DNA of 11,890 nt from Planctomycetaceae bacterium (lineage in GTDB: Bacteria > Planctomycetota > Planctomycetia > Pirellulales > UBA1268): the NCBI GenBank assembly GCA_005789975.1, contig SXWC01000144.1, forward strand, positions 1 through 11,890. The letters run 5' to 3'. Below are positions 1 through 6,738 of this stretch, piece after piece. Under the pieces are notes generated by a model. It saw nothing but the letters and a program-made list of their open reading frames with translations. It was not told where the DNA came from and did not search any database. The position numbers and the translations under genes were made by a program. How positions within the stretch are numbered: position 1 is the stretch's first letter; every line of letters begins with the position of its first letter.

Positions 1-1
1 C

Positions 2-1441
2 CAGGAAGAGAAGACCTCGACCTACACGGTTCAGGTTCCCTACACCGAGTCGGTCGAGCAGACCTACACGGTGATGGTGCCGGTTTCGGAAGAGAAGACC
101 TCGACCTACACGGTCCAGGTCCCCTACACCGAGTCGGTCGAGCAGACCTACACGGTGAACGTGCCCGTTTCGGAAGAGAAGACCGCCACCTACACGGTGA
201 TGGTGCCCTACACCGAGGAGAAGGTTTCGACCTACTCGGTGAACGTTCCCTACACCGAGCAGGTCGAGCAGACCTACACGGTGAACGTGCCCTACACCGA
301 GGAGATGACCGGCAGCCGGACCGTGCAGAAGCGCGTCCCGGTCCAGTCGTCGAAGACGGTGCAGGTCCGCGGTGGTCACTGGGCCACGGAGCAGGTCGAG
401 GTCGCCTCGGCCGGCACCGACGCCTGCGGCTGCCCCTGCCCCCCGAAGATGTGCTGCAAGCGGGTCTGGGTTCCGACGTGTGAGACGAAGGAAGTCCCGG
501 TCACGACCTACCAGTGCACGACCGAAGAGGTCCCCTACTCCTACACGGTCACCAAGTGCCGTCAGGAGCAGCGGAGCCGGATGGTGAACGTGACCAAGTG
601 CCGTTCCGAGGAGCGCACCCGCACCTACACGGTGTCGAAGTGCCGCCCCGAAGAGCGGACTCGGACCTACACGGTCACCAAGATGGTGCCGGAGCAGAAG
701 ACCCGTTCGGTGAACGTCACCAAGTACCGCTCGGAAGAGCGGACTCGGAACTACACCGTGACCAAGATGGTGCCGGAGACGAAGACCCGCTCGGTCAACG
801 TCACCAAGTACCGCTCGGAAGAGCGGACCCGGACCTACACGGTCACCAAGTGCGTTCCGGAGACGAAGACCCGCTCGGTCAGCGTCACCAAGTACCGTCC
901 GGAGGAGCGGACCCGCACCTACACCGTCACGACCTGCGTGCCGGAGGAGCGGACCCGCACCTACACCGTCACGAAGATGGTGCCGGAGCAGAAGTCCCGC
1001 ACGGTCAACGTCACCAAGTACCGCACCGAGTCGAAGACTCGGGAGTACACGGTGACGAAGTGCGTGCCGGAGACGATGACCAAGGAAGTTTCCTACACGG
1101 TCATGGTCCCGTCGCAGAAGGAAGAGTCGTACACCGTGACGGCGTATGACTGCGTGCCCGAGACGAAGACGCAGAGCTACACGGTTCGCGTCCCGCACAC
1201 GGTCACGAAGGAAGTGCCGGTGCAGAAGTGCGTGACGGTCGCCGTCGAGGTGCCCGTCGAGAACGCCTGCGGTGGTTGCGGCGAGGCCTCGGCCTCCGCC
1301 GGTGACTGCGGCGGTGCCTCGGCTTCCGCCGGCGACTGCGGCGGTGCCTCGGCTTCCGCTGGCGACTGCGGCGGTGCCTCGGCTGCCTGCGGTGAGTGCG
1401 GTGGCCGTCGCCGCGGCTGCGGCTGCCGTCGCTGCAAGTAA
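2..1441 (+). CDS. YTV-repeat cysteine-rich cell wall protein (5' end missing)
   Basis: The reading frame is open from the first bases of the window, so the start lies upstream; the GTG at 71 is only an internal valine codon. The visible 479 residues hold about 17 Tyr-Thr-Val motifs in degenerate repeats, first in 28-residue units rich in VPYTE and VEQTYTV, then a cysteine-rich stretch around 415-480, then twelve 14-residue units of the type TKCRPEERTRTYTV. The end is a tail of three ASASAGDCGG units and a basic cysteine cluster, CGCRRCK. Such YTV proteins are known from planctomycetes, where they are abundant and thought to form a disulfide-linked protein wall; the role here follows from that family knowledge. 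No catalytic motif is visible. Two strong hairpins follow the stop codon, which fits a highly expressed structural gene. The family call is firm; full length and signal peptide cannot be judged. Confidence 0.85.
   Translation, partial: QEEKTSTYTVQVPYTESVEQTYTVMVPVSEEKTSTYTVQVPYTESVEQTYTVNVPVSEEKTATYTVMVPYTEEKVSTYSVNVPYTEQVEQTYTVNVPYTEEMTGSRTVQKRVPVQSSKTVQVRGGHWATEQVEVASAGTDACGCPCPPKMCCKRVWVPTCETKEVPVTTYQCTTEEVPYSYTVTKCRQEQRSRMVNVTKCRSEERTRTYTVSKCRPEERTRTYTVTKMVPEQKTRSVNVTKYRSEERTRNYTVTKMVPETKTRSVNVTKYRSEERTRTYTVTKCVPETKTRSVSVTKYRPEERTRTYTVTTCVPEERTRTYTVTKMVPEQKSRTVNVTKYRTESKTREYTVTKCVPETMTKEVSYTVMVPSQKEESYTVTAYDCVPETKTQSYTVRVPHTVTKEVPVQKCVTVAVEVPVENACGGCGEASASAGDCGGASASAGDCGGASASAGDCGGASAACGECGGRRRGCGCRRCK
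5..302 (+). repeat. 84-bp tandem repeats within the YTV gene
   Basis: Units begin at 5, 89 and 173 with the same gaagagaag sequence. The first two 84-bp copies are nearly identical at the DNA level, and the third is diverged and continues into related VPYTE/VEQTYTV units. Each unit encodes 28 residues. The near identity suggests recent duplication or gene conversion. Confidence 0.8.
551..1054 (+). repeat. Twelve 42-bp repeat units within the YTV gene
   Basis: Starting at 551, a threonine/serine-lysine or threonine-threonine codon pair recurs every 42 bp without a single insertion or deletion: 551, 593, 635, 677, 719, 761, 803, 845, 887, 929, 971, 1013. Each unit encodes 14 residues, roughly T-K-[CYM]-[RV]-x-E-x-[KR]-[ST]-R-x-[YV]-[TN]-V. 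Third positions alternate between Cys, Met and Tyr, so cysteine spacing along the protein varies in multiples of 14. Confidence 0.85.
1286..1375 (+). repeat. Three 30-bp repeats encoding ASASAGDCGG
   Basis: Three consecutive 30-bp units at 1286, 1316 and 1346 encode the ten residues ASASAGDCGG and differ only at a few third positions. A partial fourth unit (ASA) follows. They place one cysteine every ten residues just before the basic C-terminal tail of the YTV protein. Confidence 0.85.
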
Positions 1442-1452
1442 GCACTGACTGC

Positions 1453-1472
1453 CATCGGGCTTCGGCCCGATG
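1453..1472 (+). terminator. UUCG-capped hairpin after the YTV gene
   Basis: A perfect 8-bp stem (1453-1460 with 1465-1472) closes on a TTCG tetraloop with the C-G closing pair that makes such loops unusually stable. It lies 11 bases after the stop codon. No T-tract follows, so it may protect the mRNA 3' end or act with the next hairpin rather than terminate by itself. Confidence 0.6.
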
Positions 1473-1485
1473 AAGCGTGCCCACA

Positions 1486-1526
1486 GAAGGGGCCGGGCGT
1501 GAAAACGCCCGGCCCCTTCGCTTTTT
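1486..1526 (+). terminator. Intrinsic terminator of the YTV gene
   Basis: A perfect 15-bp GC-rich stem (1486-1500 with 1505-1519) closes on a GAAA loop and is followed by GC and five T residues (1522-1526). This is a canonical Rho-independent terminator and should separate the YTV transcript from the desaturase downstream. Confidence 0.9.
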
Positions 1527-1593
1527 CGGCGGCCCGGCTTGCGGCTCCAACACGATTCTGGTGCAGTAAGGGACTTTCCCGGGTGTTTCCCGC

Positions 1594-1599
1594 AGGAGG
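1594..1599 (+). promoter_or_regulatory. Shine-Dalgarno site setting the desaturase start
   Basis: AGGAGG lies 8 bases before the ATG at 1608. It favours this start over the upstream in-frame TTG at 1539, which has no such site; the ATG at 1603 is out of frame. Confidence 0.7.
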
Positions 1600-1607
1600 C
1601 GGATGCG

Positions 1608-2714
1608 ATGATTCAGGCCTGCGCCGACGATGCGATCGACATGGCCCGCGGAACGGACGACGGCACGCCGCCAGGGTCTCCGTCTTGGATTCACGAGGTT
1701 CGGCAGGCCGTTCGTGCCGCCGATACCGACTTCTTCCGCGTGTCCCCGCTGCGGTACTGGGTCGATTTTCTCGTCAGCCTGACGGCGTCCTACCTGGCCG
1801 CCTCCGTCTACCTGCTCGCCCCGCTCGGCTCATGGCAGCAGCTCGTCGCCTTCCCGATCGCGACCTTCTGGCTCTACCGGATGGGATCGCTCGTGCACGA
1901 GGTCTGTCATCTGGGCCAACACGAGATGCCCGGCTTCAAGGCGGCGTGGAACGTCCTGGGAGGCATCATGATCCTGATGCCGAGCCCGTTCTTCACGCGG
2001 CATCACCGCGACCACCATAGCCAGCGGTATTACGGCACCCCGCAGGATCCCGAATACGTCGCCAACTGGGTTGAGGGGGGCAACGCGACCAGCGTGCTCA
2101 GCTATGTGCTCAAGATCCTCGTGATGCCGATCGCCGTGTTCCTGCGATTCCTGCTCGTGCCGCTGACGTTCGTGCATCCGCAGGTGCGGGAGTGGACCCT
2201 GCGGCACGCCTCGGCCCTGACCTTCAACCGCGAATATGAGCGGCGGCCCACGGCCGCCGACCGCCGGGCGATCCTCGCCGTCGAGATCCCCTGCTTCGTC
2301 CGCGCCCTGCTGATCCCGCTGCTGGTGATCCTGGGGCTCAACCCCTGGACGCGGATACCGCTGCTCTACGCGCTGGCGGTGGCCACGGTCGCACTCAACC
2401 AGCTCCGCTTCCTCGCCGATCACCACTGCGAGGGCGACGGCAGCCGGGTTGACATGGCCGCCCACATCACCGACTCCTGCAACTTCACCAGCAACGACCC
2501 GCTCACTCTCCTCTTCTTCCCGTTCTCCATCCGCTACCACGCGCTGCATCATCTCTTCCCCTCGATGCCCTACCACAACCTCCAGCGGGCCCACGAGCAC
2601 CTGATGGCGACCCTGCCGGCTGATTCGCCCTACCGCGGTCTCGACCGTCCCGGCTGGTGGAGCGTGGCCAGGCGCAGCATCCTCGGGCCGCCGGCAGCGA
2701 CGCCCGCCTGCTGA
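1608..2714 (+). CDS. Membrane fatty acid desaturase
   Basis: The 368-residue product is a multi-pass membrane protein with the histidine boxes of the fatty acid desaturase / beta-carotene hydroxylase superfamily, which bind a di-iron centre and insert double bonds into acyl chains (or, in relatives, hydroxylate or ketolate lipids). Box 1 is HEVCH followed by LGQH (residues 97-105), box 2 is HHRDHH (132-137), and box 3 is HALHH in YHALHHLFPS (311-315); a further HH pair sits at 272-273. Hydrophobic segments lie near residues 50-70, 74-95, 112-128, 165-190, 225-240 and 245-260, with the boxes between them on one face as expected. The start is the ATG with an AGGAGG site 8 bases upstream. The gene stands alone after a strong terminator, with no electron-transfer partner next to it. 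Substrate and position of desaturation cannot be read from the sequence; the family call is secure. Confidence 0.85.
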   Translation: MIQACADDAIDMARGTDDGTPPGSPSWIHEVRQAVRAADTDFFRVSPLRYWVDFLVSLTASYLAASVYLLAPLGSWQQLVAFPIATFWLYRMGSLVHEVCHLGQHEMPGFKAAWNVLGGIMILMPSPFFTRHHRDHHSQRYYGTPQDPEYVANWVEGGNATSVLSYVLKILVMPIAVFLRFLLVPLTFVHPQVREWTLRHASALTFNREYERRPTAADRRAILAVEIPCFVRALLIPLLVILGLNPWTRIPLLYALAVATVALNQLRFLADHHCEGDGSRVDMAAHITDSCNFTSNDPLTLLFFPFSIRYHALHHLFPSMPYHNLQRAHEHLMATLPADSPYRGLDRPGWWSVARRSILGPPAATPAC

Positions 2715-2740
2715 GCGCCGCCTTCGCGGGGCGCGGTTTT
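2715..2740 (+). terminator. Possible weak terminator after the desaturase
   Basis: Immediately after the stop codon, 2715-2734 can form an imperfect GC-rich hairpin (five outer pairs, a bulge, then two pairs), followed two bases later by TTTT. The stem is imperfect and the T-tract short, so termination is plausible but not certain. Confidence 0.4.
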
Positions 2741-2754
2741 GTCTGTTCTGCCGC

Positions 2755-2786
2755 TTGCGTGTCCGCGGCTGACATGCTCTTTTAAT
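2755..2786 (+). promoter_or_regulatory. Possible sigma-70-type promoter for the NTF2-like gene
   Basis: TTTAAT at 2781-2786 matches five of six positions of a -10 element and stands out as AT-rich in this GC-rich region. The best upstream -35 candidate, TTGCGT at 2755-2760, is 20 bases away, longer than ideal. Transcription would begin near 2793, about 50 bases before the chosen ATG, which agrees with a start at 2843. Confidence 0.3.
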
Positions 2787-2842
2787 TGCGGGCCGCAAGC
2801 CGACGATGCCGATCGTCACGCGACCAGACGGAGCAACAACCG

Positions 2843-3922
2843 ATGAGGCGGAGCATGCCGGGCATGAAAACTGATTCGAAGCGGCGGCGGATCGCGGGCA
2901 GATGGTTGGCCGGGGGGTGGTGTCTGACTGTGGCCTGCGTGGCATCCGCGCAGAACGTCGTCACGACGCCCGTGCCGGCAACGCCCGCCGTGGCGGTGGC
3001 AGCGTCCGCGGACGCGGCGACCTCCACTCCGGAGAAAAGCCCCCTGGAGGCGGCGGTCGCCGCCGAGGCGGCGGCGACCGTCAAGGCGTTCAACGCCGGA
3101 GACTCGACCGCGATCGGCGGCATGTTCCTCGAAGACGCCGAGGTCGTCGATGAAAACGGCAACGTCACCGAGACCCGCGGCGAGATCGAGGCGCTGTTCA
3201 AGCGGTTCTTCGAGCGGTTCCCCAAGGCCGTGCTCGAACTCGAGGTGACCGATGCCCGTGGCATCGGCGATGAGCTGCTGATCGAGGAGGGGGTGCGACG
3301 GATCACGGCGGACCAGGGTGCCTCCGCCGCCCAGATGCGCTACGCCGCCGTGCGGGTGAAGGAGGGCGACCGCTGGCCGATCGCCTCCTACCGCGAGTTT
3401 TCCGACGATCCGCTGCCGACGCCGGCCGAGATGCTCGCCTCGCTCGATTTTCTCGTGGGCGAATGGGTGGACGAGAGCCCGGAGGGCCGGACGCAGATTC
3501 AATACGCCTGGAGCGATGACGGCAACTTTCTGGTCGGTGAGTACAACCTCTCCGTCGGCGGTCGGCCGACATCGCGAAGCACGCAGCGGATCGGCTGGGA
3601 TCCGGTGGAAAGCAGGCTGCGGTCGTGGACCTTTGACTCGGATGGCGGCTTCAGCGAAGGCGAATGGATGGCGGTGGACGACGGCTGGCTCGTGAAGTCG
3701 GAGGCCACGTTGCCGGATGGCACGACCGGCTCCGCCACGATCTCCATCCGCCCGTCTGATCAGGATCACTTCGTCGTCGAGAGCGCTGACAGGATCGTCG
3801 CCGGCGTCGAAGAGCCTGACTTCAAGCTCGTCATCGCCCGCAAGCCCCCCGCGCCCGCATCTCCCGCCGCGGCCCCCGCGGTCCAGGATGCGACGGCATC
3901 GCCCGGCAAACCGGCTTCTTGA
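2843..3922 (+). CDS. Exported SgcJ/EcaC-type NTF2-like protein with C-terminal calycin-like domain
   Basis: The ATG at 2843 is preceded by GGAG at 9 bases and gives 359 residues; the frame is open further upstream to a TTG at 2786, and ATGs at 2855 and 2864 are alternatives. The N-terminus is basic (KRRR) with a hydrophobic stretch ending in ASAQ, a probable Sec signal peptide cleaved near residue 36. After an Ala/Thr/Pro linker, residues of about 70-190 resemble the NTF2/SnoaL-like fold (AATVKAFNAGDSTAIGGMF, then DAEVVDENG), the part databases label SgcJ/EcaC or DUF4440. Residues of about 196-335 form a beta-rich region starting LDFLVGEW, like lipocalin/DUF1579-type domains. An Ala/Pro tail follows. 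Despite the family's usual 'oxidoreductase' label, I see no cofactor motif; a periplasmic small-molecule binding role is only a guess. The next gene follows after 94 bp on the same strand and could be co-transcribed. Confidence 0.75.
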   Translation: MRRSMPGMKTDSKRRRIAGRWLAGGWCLTVACVASAQNVVTTPVPATPAVAVAASADAATSTPEKSPLEAAVAAEAAATVKAFNAGDSTAIGGMFLEDAEVVDENGNVTETRGEIEALFKRFFERFPKAVLELEVTDARGIGDELLIEEGVRRITADQGASAAQMRYAAVRVKEGDRWPIASYREFSDDPLPTPAEMLASLDFLVGEWVDESPEGRTQIQYAWSDDGNFLVGEYNLSVGGRPTSRSTQRIGWDPVESRLRSWTFDSDGGFSEGEWMAVDDGWLVKSEATLPDGTTGSATISIRPSDQDHFVVESADRIVAGVEEPDFKLVIARKPPAPASPAAAPAVQDATASPGKPAS

Positions 3923-4001
3923 GTCGAACAGGCTCACGGTGTTTTTCGTAGAGAGCGGTTCCATGTCCTGCCCCTGCGTCTTTTCGTTCTGGTTTCTCTC
4001 G

Positions 4002-4007
4002 AGGAGG
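4002..4007 (+). promoter_or_regulatory. Shine-Dalgarno site setting the start of the TPR surface protein
   Basis: AGGAGG lies 9 bases before the ATG at 4017 and decides for this start over the in-frame ATG at 3963 and the longer open frame back to 3717, which overlaps the preceding gene. The 4017 start also places a clean signal peptide at the N-terminus. Confidence 0.75.
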
Positions 4008-4016
4008 AAACTGCCC

Positions 4017-6617
4017 ATGCGGCTGCGTGATGGCTGTGGGTGGATGGTGATCGTGGGCCTGCTGATCGCGAGCACTGCCCAGGCTCGTCCGTCGGTGGGC
4101 CGTGCCGGTGGCGGCGGACCGCACGCCATGAATCGTCCGGCGCCCCGGCCGCAGATGCCGACACCTCGCCCGCAGGCCATGCCCCAGGGCCGGCCGGCGC
4201 AGTTGCCGCAAACGCGGCCGAATCTGCCTCAGGCACGGCCCCAGATGCCGCAAACGCGGCCGAATCTCGGCATGCCGGGGGGCGGTCAGTTTCCGGCCAC
4301 CCGCCCTGCGAACATGGGGCCGGGAAACATCGGGCAGGGCGCTGGGATGGGTGGCATGAATCGGCCTCAGACGCCGAACTTTCAACGGCCCAGTGTCGGC
4401 TCGATGCAGCGACCGAATCCTGCCCGGCCCTCGTTGCCCAATGCCGCTGTGCGTCCGCAGGCACCGGCACCGCTTCCCGGCGGCATGTCTCGCCCGGGGC
4501 TCGGCGGCATGCGGCCAGGCGGCGGTGCCACGGCCCTGCCGGGAAATGCAGGGCCTCAGGGGAACGTTGGTCGCCCCGGACTGCCGATGACAAAGCCGGC
4601 TCCGCAGCCCGGCCTGCCGGGCTTGGGTGGGGGCACCGCCAGCCGCCCTGGTGGCGGATTCGCCACTCGCCCCTCCCTGCCGCAGCGTCCAGGCCAAATC
4701 GGAGGCGGGAATCTCGGTGGCGGGAATCGTCCGAACGTCGGCCCCACCACGAAGCCCTCGTTTCCCACACCGGGCCTGCCCGGTGGCGGCGCCGGTGGCG
4801 GGAATCGGCCGACCACGCTTCCCGGAACGATCGGCGGAAACCGGCCGGGTGGCGGCGGTGGCGATCGTCCTGGCCTGGGAAGCGTCAATCGCCCCACGAC
4901 TCTGCCGGGCGATCTCGGTGGCAACCGCCCCGGTGGCGGTGGCAACCGGCCCAACGACTCAAACCGTCCAGGCCGTCCCGGCATCGGGGGCAACCGTCCC
5001 ACCACGCTGCCGGGCGATCTCGGTGGCAACCGCCCCGGTGGCGGTGGCAACCGGCCAGACGACTCCAACCGTCCGGGCCGTCCCGGCATCGGGGGCAACC
5101 GTCCCACCACGCTGCCGGGTGATCTCGGTGGCAACCGCCCCGGTGGCGGTGGCACCCGGCCCAACGACTTCAACCGTCCGGGCCGGCCCGGCATCGGAGG
5201 CAACCGCCCCACGACGTTGCCGGGAGACCTTGGCAACTGGAACGGTGGCAGCCACTGGAATGGCGACCATCATCGCCCTGGCATCGGAGGCAACCGGCCC
5301 GGCGGCAGCATCTGGAACAGCGGCAACTTCAGCGGCAACAACCTCAACAACTTCAACAACATCCACGTCGGCAACAACGTCAACGTCGGCGGCCTCGGCT
5401 ACGGCGGCAACTGGGGCTACGGCGGTGGCTACGGTGGTGGCTATGGCGGCTGGGGCTACGGTGGTGGCTATGGCGGCTGGAACAATGGCTGGGTCAATCC
5501 CCACTATGGCAACTGGTACAACGGCGGGTGGTGGGCGCCGTTCGCCGCAGGAGCCGCGACCTGGGGAGTGCTCTCCTCCATCGGCAGCTGGGGGCTCGGC
5601 TACAACACGCTCGGCTACGGCGCCGCCGGATACGTGAATCCCTATTACGCGGCGATGCCGGCCACGGTCGTCGCGTCATCGCCCTACGACTATTCCCAGC
5701 CGATCATCGTCAACAACTATCTCCCCAGCGATTCCGCGGCGGGGAATCCCGCGGCAGCCCCCGCCGAGCAGGCGGAGCCGGCCGCCGAGGCCCCTTCGCC
5801 TGGCGACGCCGCCGTGGACGCCGCGCTCTCCAGGTTCAAGGAGGGCGACTACGCCGCCGCACTTGCGGGGTTCGATCAGGCGCTCAAGTTCTCGCCGAAG
5901 GATTCGGTGATCCACGAGGTCCGGGCGCTGGCGCTTTTTGCCCTGGGCCGGTACCCGGAAGCGGCGGCCGCGCTGAATGCCGTGCTGGCCACGGCACCCG
6001 GAATGGATTGGACCACGATCAGCAACGTCTACGGCTCGGTCGATGCCTATACGACGCATCTTCGTCGACTCGAGGATTTCTGCCGCAGCAAGCCCGCTGA
6101 CGCCGCCGCCCACTTCGTGCTCGCTTACCACTACATCGTGGGCGGTCACTCGGACATGGCGGCCGCCGCCCTGCGGGTCGTCGTGGCCCAACAGCCCGGA
6201 GACGTGGTGGCCAAGCGGATGCTCGAAGCCATCGCGCCTGCCGACGCCGCGGGCGCCGCGGCTGCCGGGGCGACTTCCCCACCCGCTGCTGGGAAAACGG
6301 CGGCCGAGGCCACTGCGGAACAGCCGTTGCCCGAAATCGACCTGGTCGGTTCCTGGAGGGCGACGAGTGACACCGACACGATCGACCTGGCGATCACCGC
6401 GGACTCCACGTTTCGCTGGAAGGCGCAGCCCAAGGGCAAGCCTGTCGTCGAACTCACGGGCACGATCGAAACAACGGCCGATGCAATCGCACTGGTCAGC
6501 GAGTCGGCCGGCACGATGATCGCGAAGGTCACGCCCAAGGGCTCCGACACCTTCGAGTTCAGCCTGCCTTCGGCCCCCAAGGACACCAAGCCCCTGCTGT
6601 TCGTGCGTCAGCCCTAG
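4017..6617 (+). CDS. Exported Gly/Pro-rich repeat protein with TPR region ('mu-protocadherin-like' surface protein)
   Basis: The 866-residue product begins with a signal peptide (WMVIVGLLIASTAQA, cleavage near residue 24). Residues of about 30-290 are low-complexity Pro/Arg/Gly/Gln/Asn sequence. Three near-identical 35-residue repeats (GNRPTTLPGDLGGNRPGGGG type) follow at about 291-395. Then come an Asn-rich stretch and a Gly/Tyr/Trp-rich stretch (GYGGGYGGWGYGGG, about 460-500), and a hydrophobic WWAPFAAGAATWGVL segment at about 504-535. Residues of about 598-741 hold TPR-like helical hairpins (FKEGDYAAALAGFDQALKFSP and following). The last 90 or so residues are a beta domain starting DLVGSWRA and ending LLFVRQP. 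This layout is common in planctomycetes, where such proteins carry names like 'mu-protocadherin, cell-surface'; that name implies no cadherin function. Surface or periplasmic location is inferred from the signal peptide. Its molecular role is unknown. Confidence 0.8.
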   Translation: MRLRDGCGWMVIVGLLIASTAQARPSVGRAGGGGPHAMNRPAPRPQMPTPRPQAMPQGRPAQLPQTRPNLPQARPQMPQTRPNLGMPGGGQFPATRPANMGPGNIGQGAGMGGMNRPQTPNFQRPSVGSMQRPNPARPSLPNAAVRPQAPAPLPGGMSRPGLGGMRPGGGATALPGNAGPQGNVGRPGLPMTKPAPQPGLPGLGGGTASRPGGGFATRPSLPQRPGQIGGGNLGGGNRPNVGPTTKPSFPTPGLPGGGAGGGNRPTTLPGTIGGNRPGGGGGDRPGLGSVNRPTTLPGDLGGNRPGGGGNRPNDSNRPGRPGIGGNRPTTLPGDLGGNRPGGGGNRPDDSNRPGRPGIGGNRPTTLPGDLGGNRPGGGGTRPNDFNRPGRPGIGGNRPTTLPGDLGNWNGGSHWNGDHHRPGIGGNRPGGSIWNSGNFSGNNLNNFNNIHVGNNVNVGGLGYGGNWGYGGGYGGGYGGWGYGGGYGGWNNGWVNPHYGNWYNGGWWAPFAAGAATWGVLSSIGSWGLGYNTLGYGAAGYVNPYYAAMPATVVASSPYDYSQPIIVNNYLPSDSAAGNPAAAPAEQAEPAAEAPSPGDAAVDAALSRFKEGDYAAALAGFDQALKFSPKDSVIHEVRALALFALGRYPEAAAALNAVLATAPGMDWTTISNVYGSVDAYTTHLRRLEDFCRSKPADAAAHFVLAYHYIVGGHSDMAAAALRVVVAQQPGDVVAKRMLEAIAPADAAGAAAAGATSPPAAGKTAAEATAEQPLPEIDLVGSWRATSDTDTIDLAITADSTFRWKAQPKGKPVVELTGTIETTADAIALVSESAGTMIAKVTPKGSDTFEFSLPSAPKDTKPLLFVRQP
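4887..5201 (+). repeat. Three 105-bp tandem repeats in the surface protein gene
   Basis: The codons for NRPTTLPGD recur at 4887, 4992, 5097 and 5202, exactly 105 bp apart, giving three full units and a partial fourth (to about 5236). A shorter diverged 84-bp relative starts at 4803. The full units differ at only a few bases, so copy number may vary between strains. Confidence 0.85.
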
Positions 6618-6738
6618 CAGACTGTGGAACAAGTCTGCCCGAGCAGGATGCGAGGATCATCGACCGTGGAAACCCTCGGCGTTTCCACCGGTCGATTTAG
6701 TGGACAAAGGTCATGGATGACTTTGTCCACGGACAGCT
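6617..6738. repeat. Cluster of three inverted repeats with a shared GTGGA core
   Basis: Three palindromes follow the stop codon of the TPR gene. The first is 6617-6638 (7-bp arms GCAGACT/AGTCTGC). The second spans 6660-6695 (14 pairs with one bulged base, 7-base loop). The third spans 6700-6730, where GTGGACAAAGGTCAT faces ATGACTTTGTCCAC, almost perfect but for one extra G. The outer ends resemble each other as terminal inverted repeats: GTGGAACAAGTC at 6624-6635 against the complement of 6719-6730, GTGGACAAAGTC, 10 of 12 identical. This could be a small non-autonomous mobile element or remnant, or a set of 3'-end hairpins; only a short TTT follows the second stem. No transposase is nearby. 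Confidence 0.45.

Noticed and set aside
514..1149. Open frame of 211 codons overlapping the YTV gene in another frame, rich in His/Gln/Asp/Arg
   Set aside because: It only mirrors the 42-bp repeats of the YTV gene and has no independent features or ribosome site.
1539..1567. Possible promoter TTGCGG with TGCAGT before the desaturase
   Set aside because: The -10 match is only three of six with no supporting signal, too weak to list.
1177..1694. Two long - strand open frames across the YTV gene end
   Set aside because: They are antisense to the ASASAGDCGG repeats, low in complexity (PPQSPAEAEA type), and one runs through the terminator.
1830..2945. 371-codon - strand open frame opposite the desaturase
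   Set aside because: The + strand has all desaturase motifs; the antisense frame has no recognisable domain and is a product of high GC content.
3919..3952. Possible promoter starting TTGAGT before the TPR surface gene
   Set aside because: No acceptable -10 element is found at a normal spacing, so co-transcription from upstream is equally likely.
3717..4016. Upstream extension of the TPR surface protein gene
   Set aside because: It overlaps the preceding gene, lacks homology, and the AGGAGG plus signal peptide at 4017 fix the true start.
2816..4180. 454-codon - strand open frame opposite the NTF2-like gene
   Set aside because: Composition is typical of an antisense shadow, and it spans three + strand features including a clear ribosome site.
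4887..5201. Possible CRISPR array at the regularly spaced repeats
   Set aside because: Whole 105-bp units are repeated without unique spacers, and they are in frame inside a coding gene.
4040..5637. Overlapping + strand frames and a - strand PGRLPP-rich frame across the repeat region
   Set aside because: They are shadow translations of the 105-bp repeats; their apparent repeats simply follow from repeated DNA.
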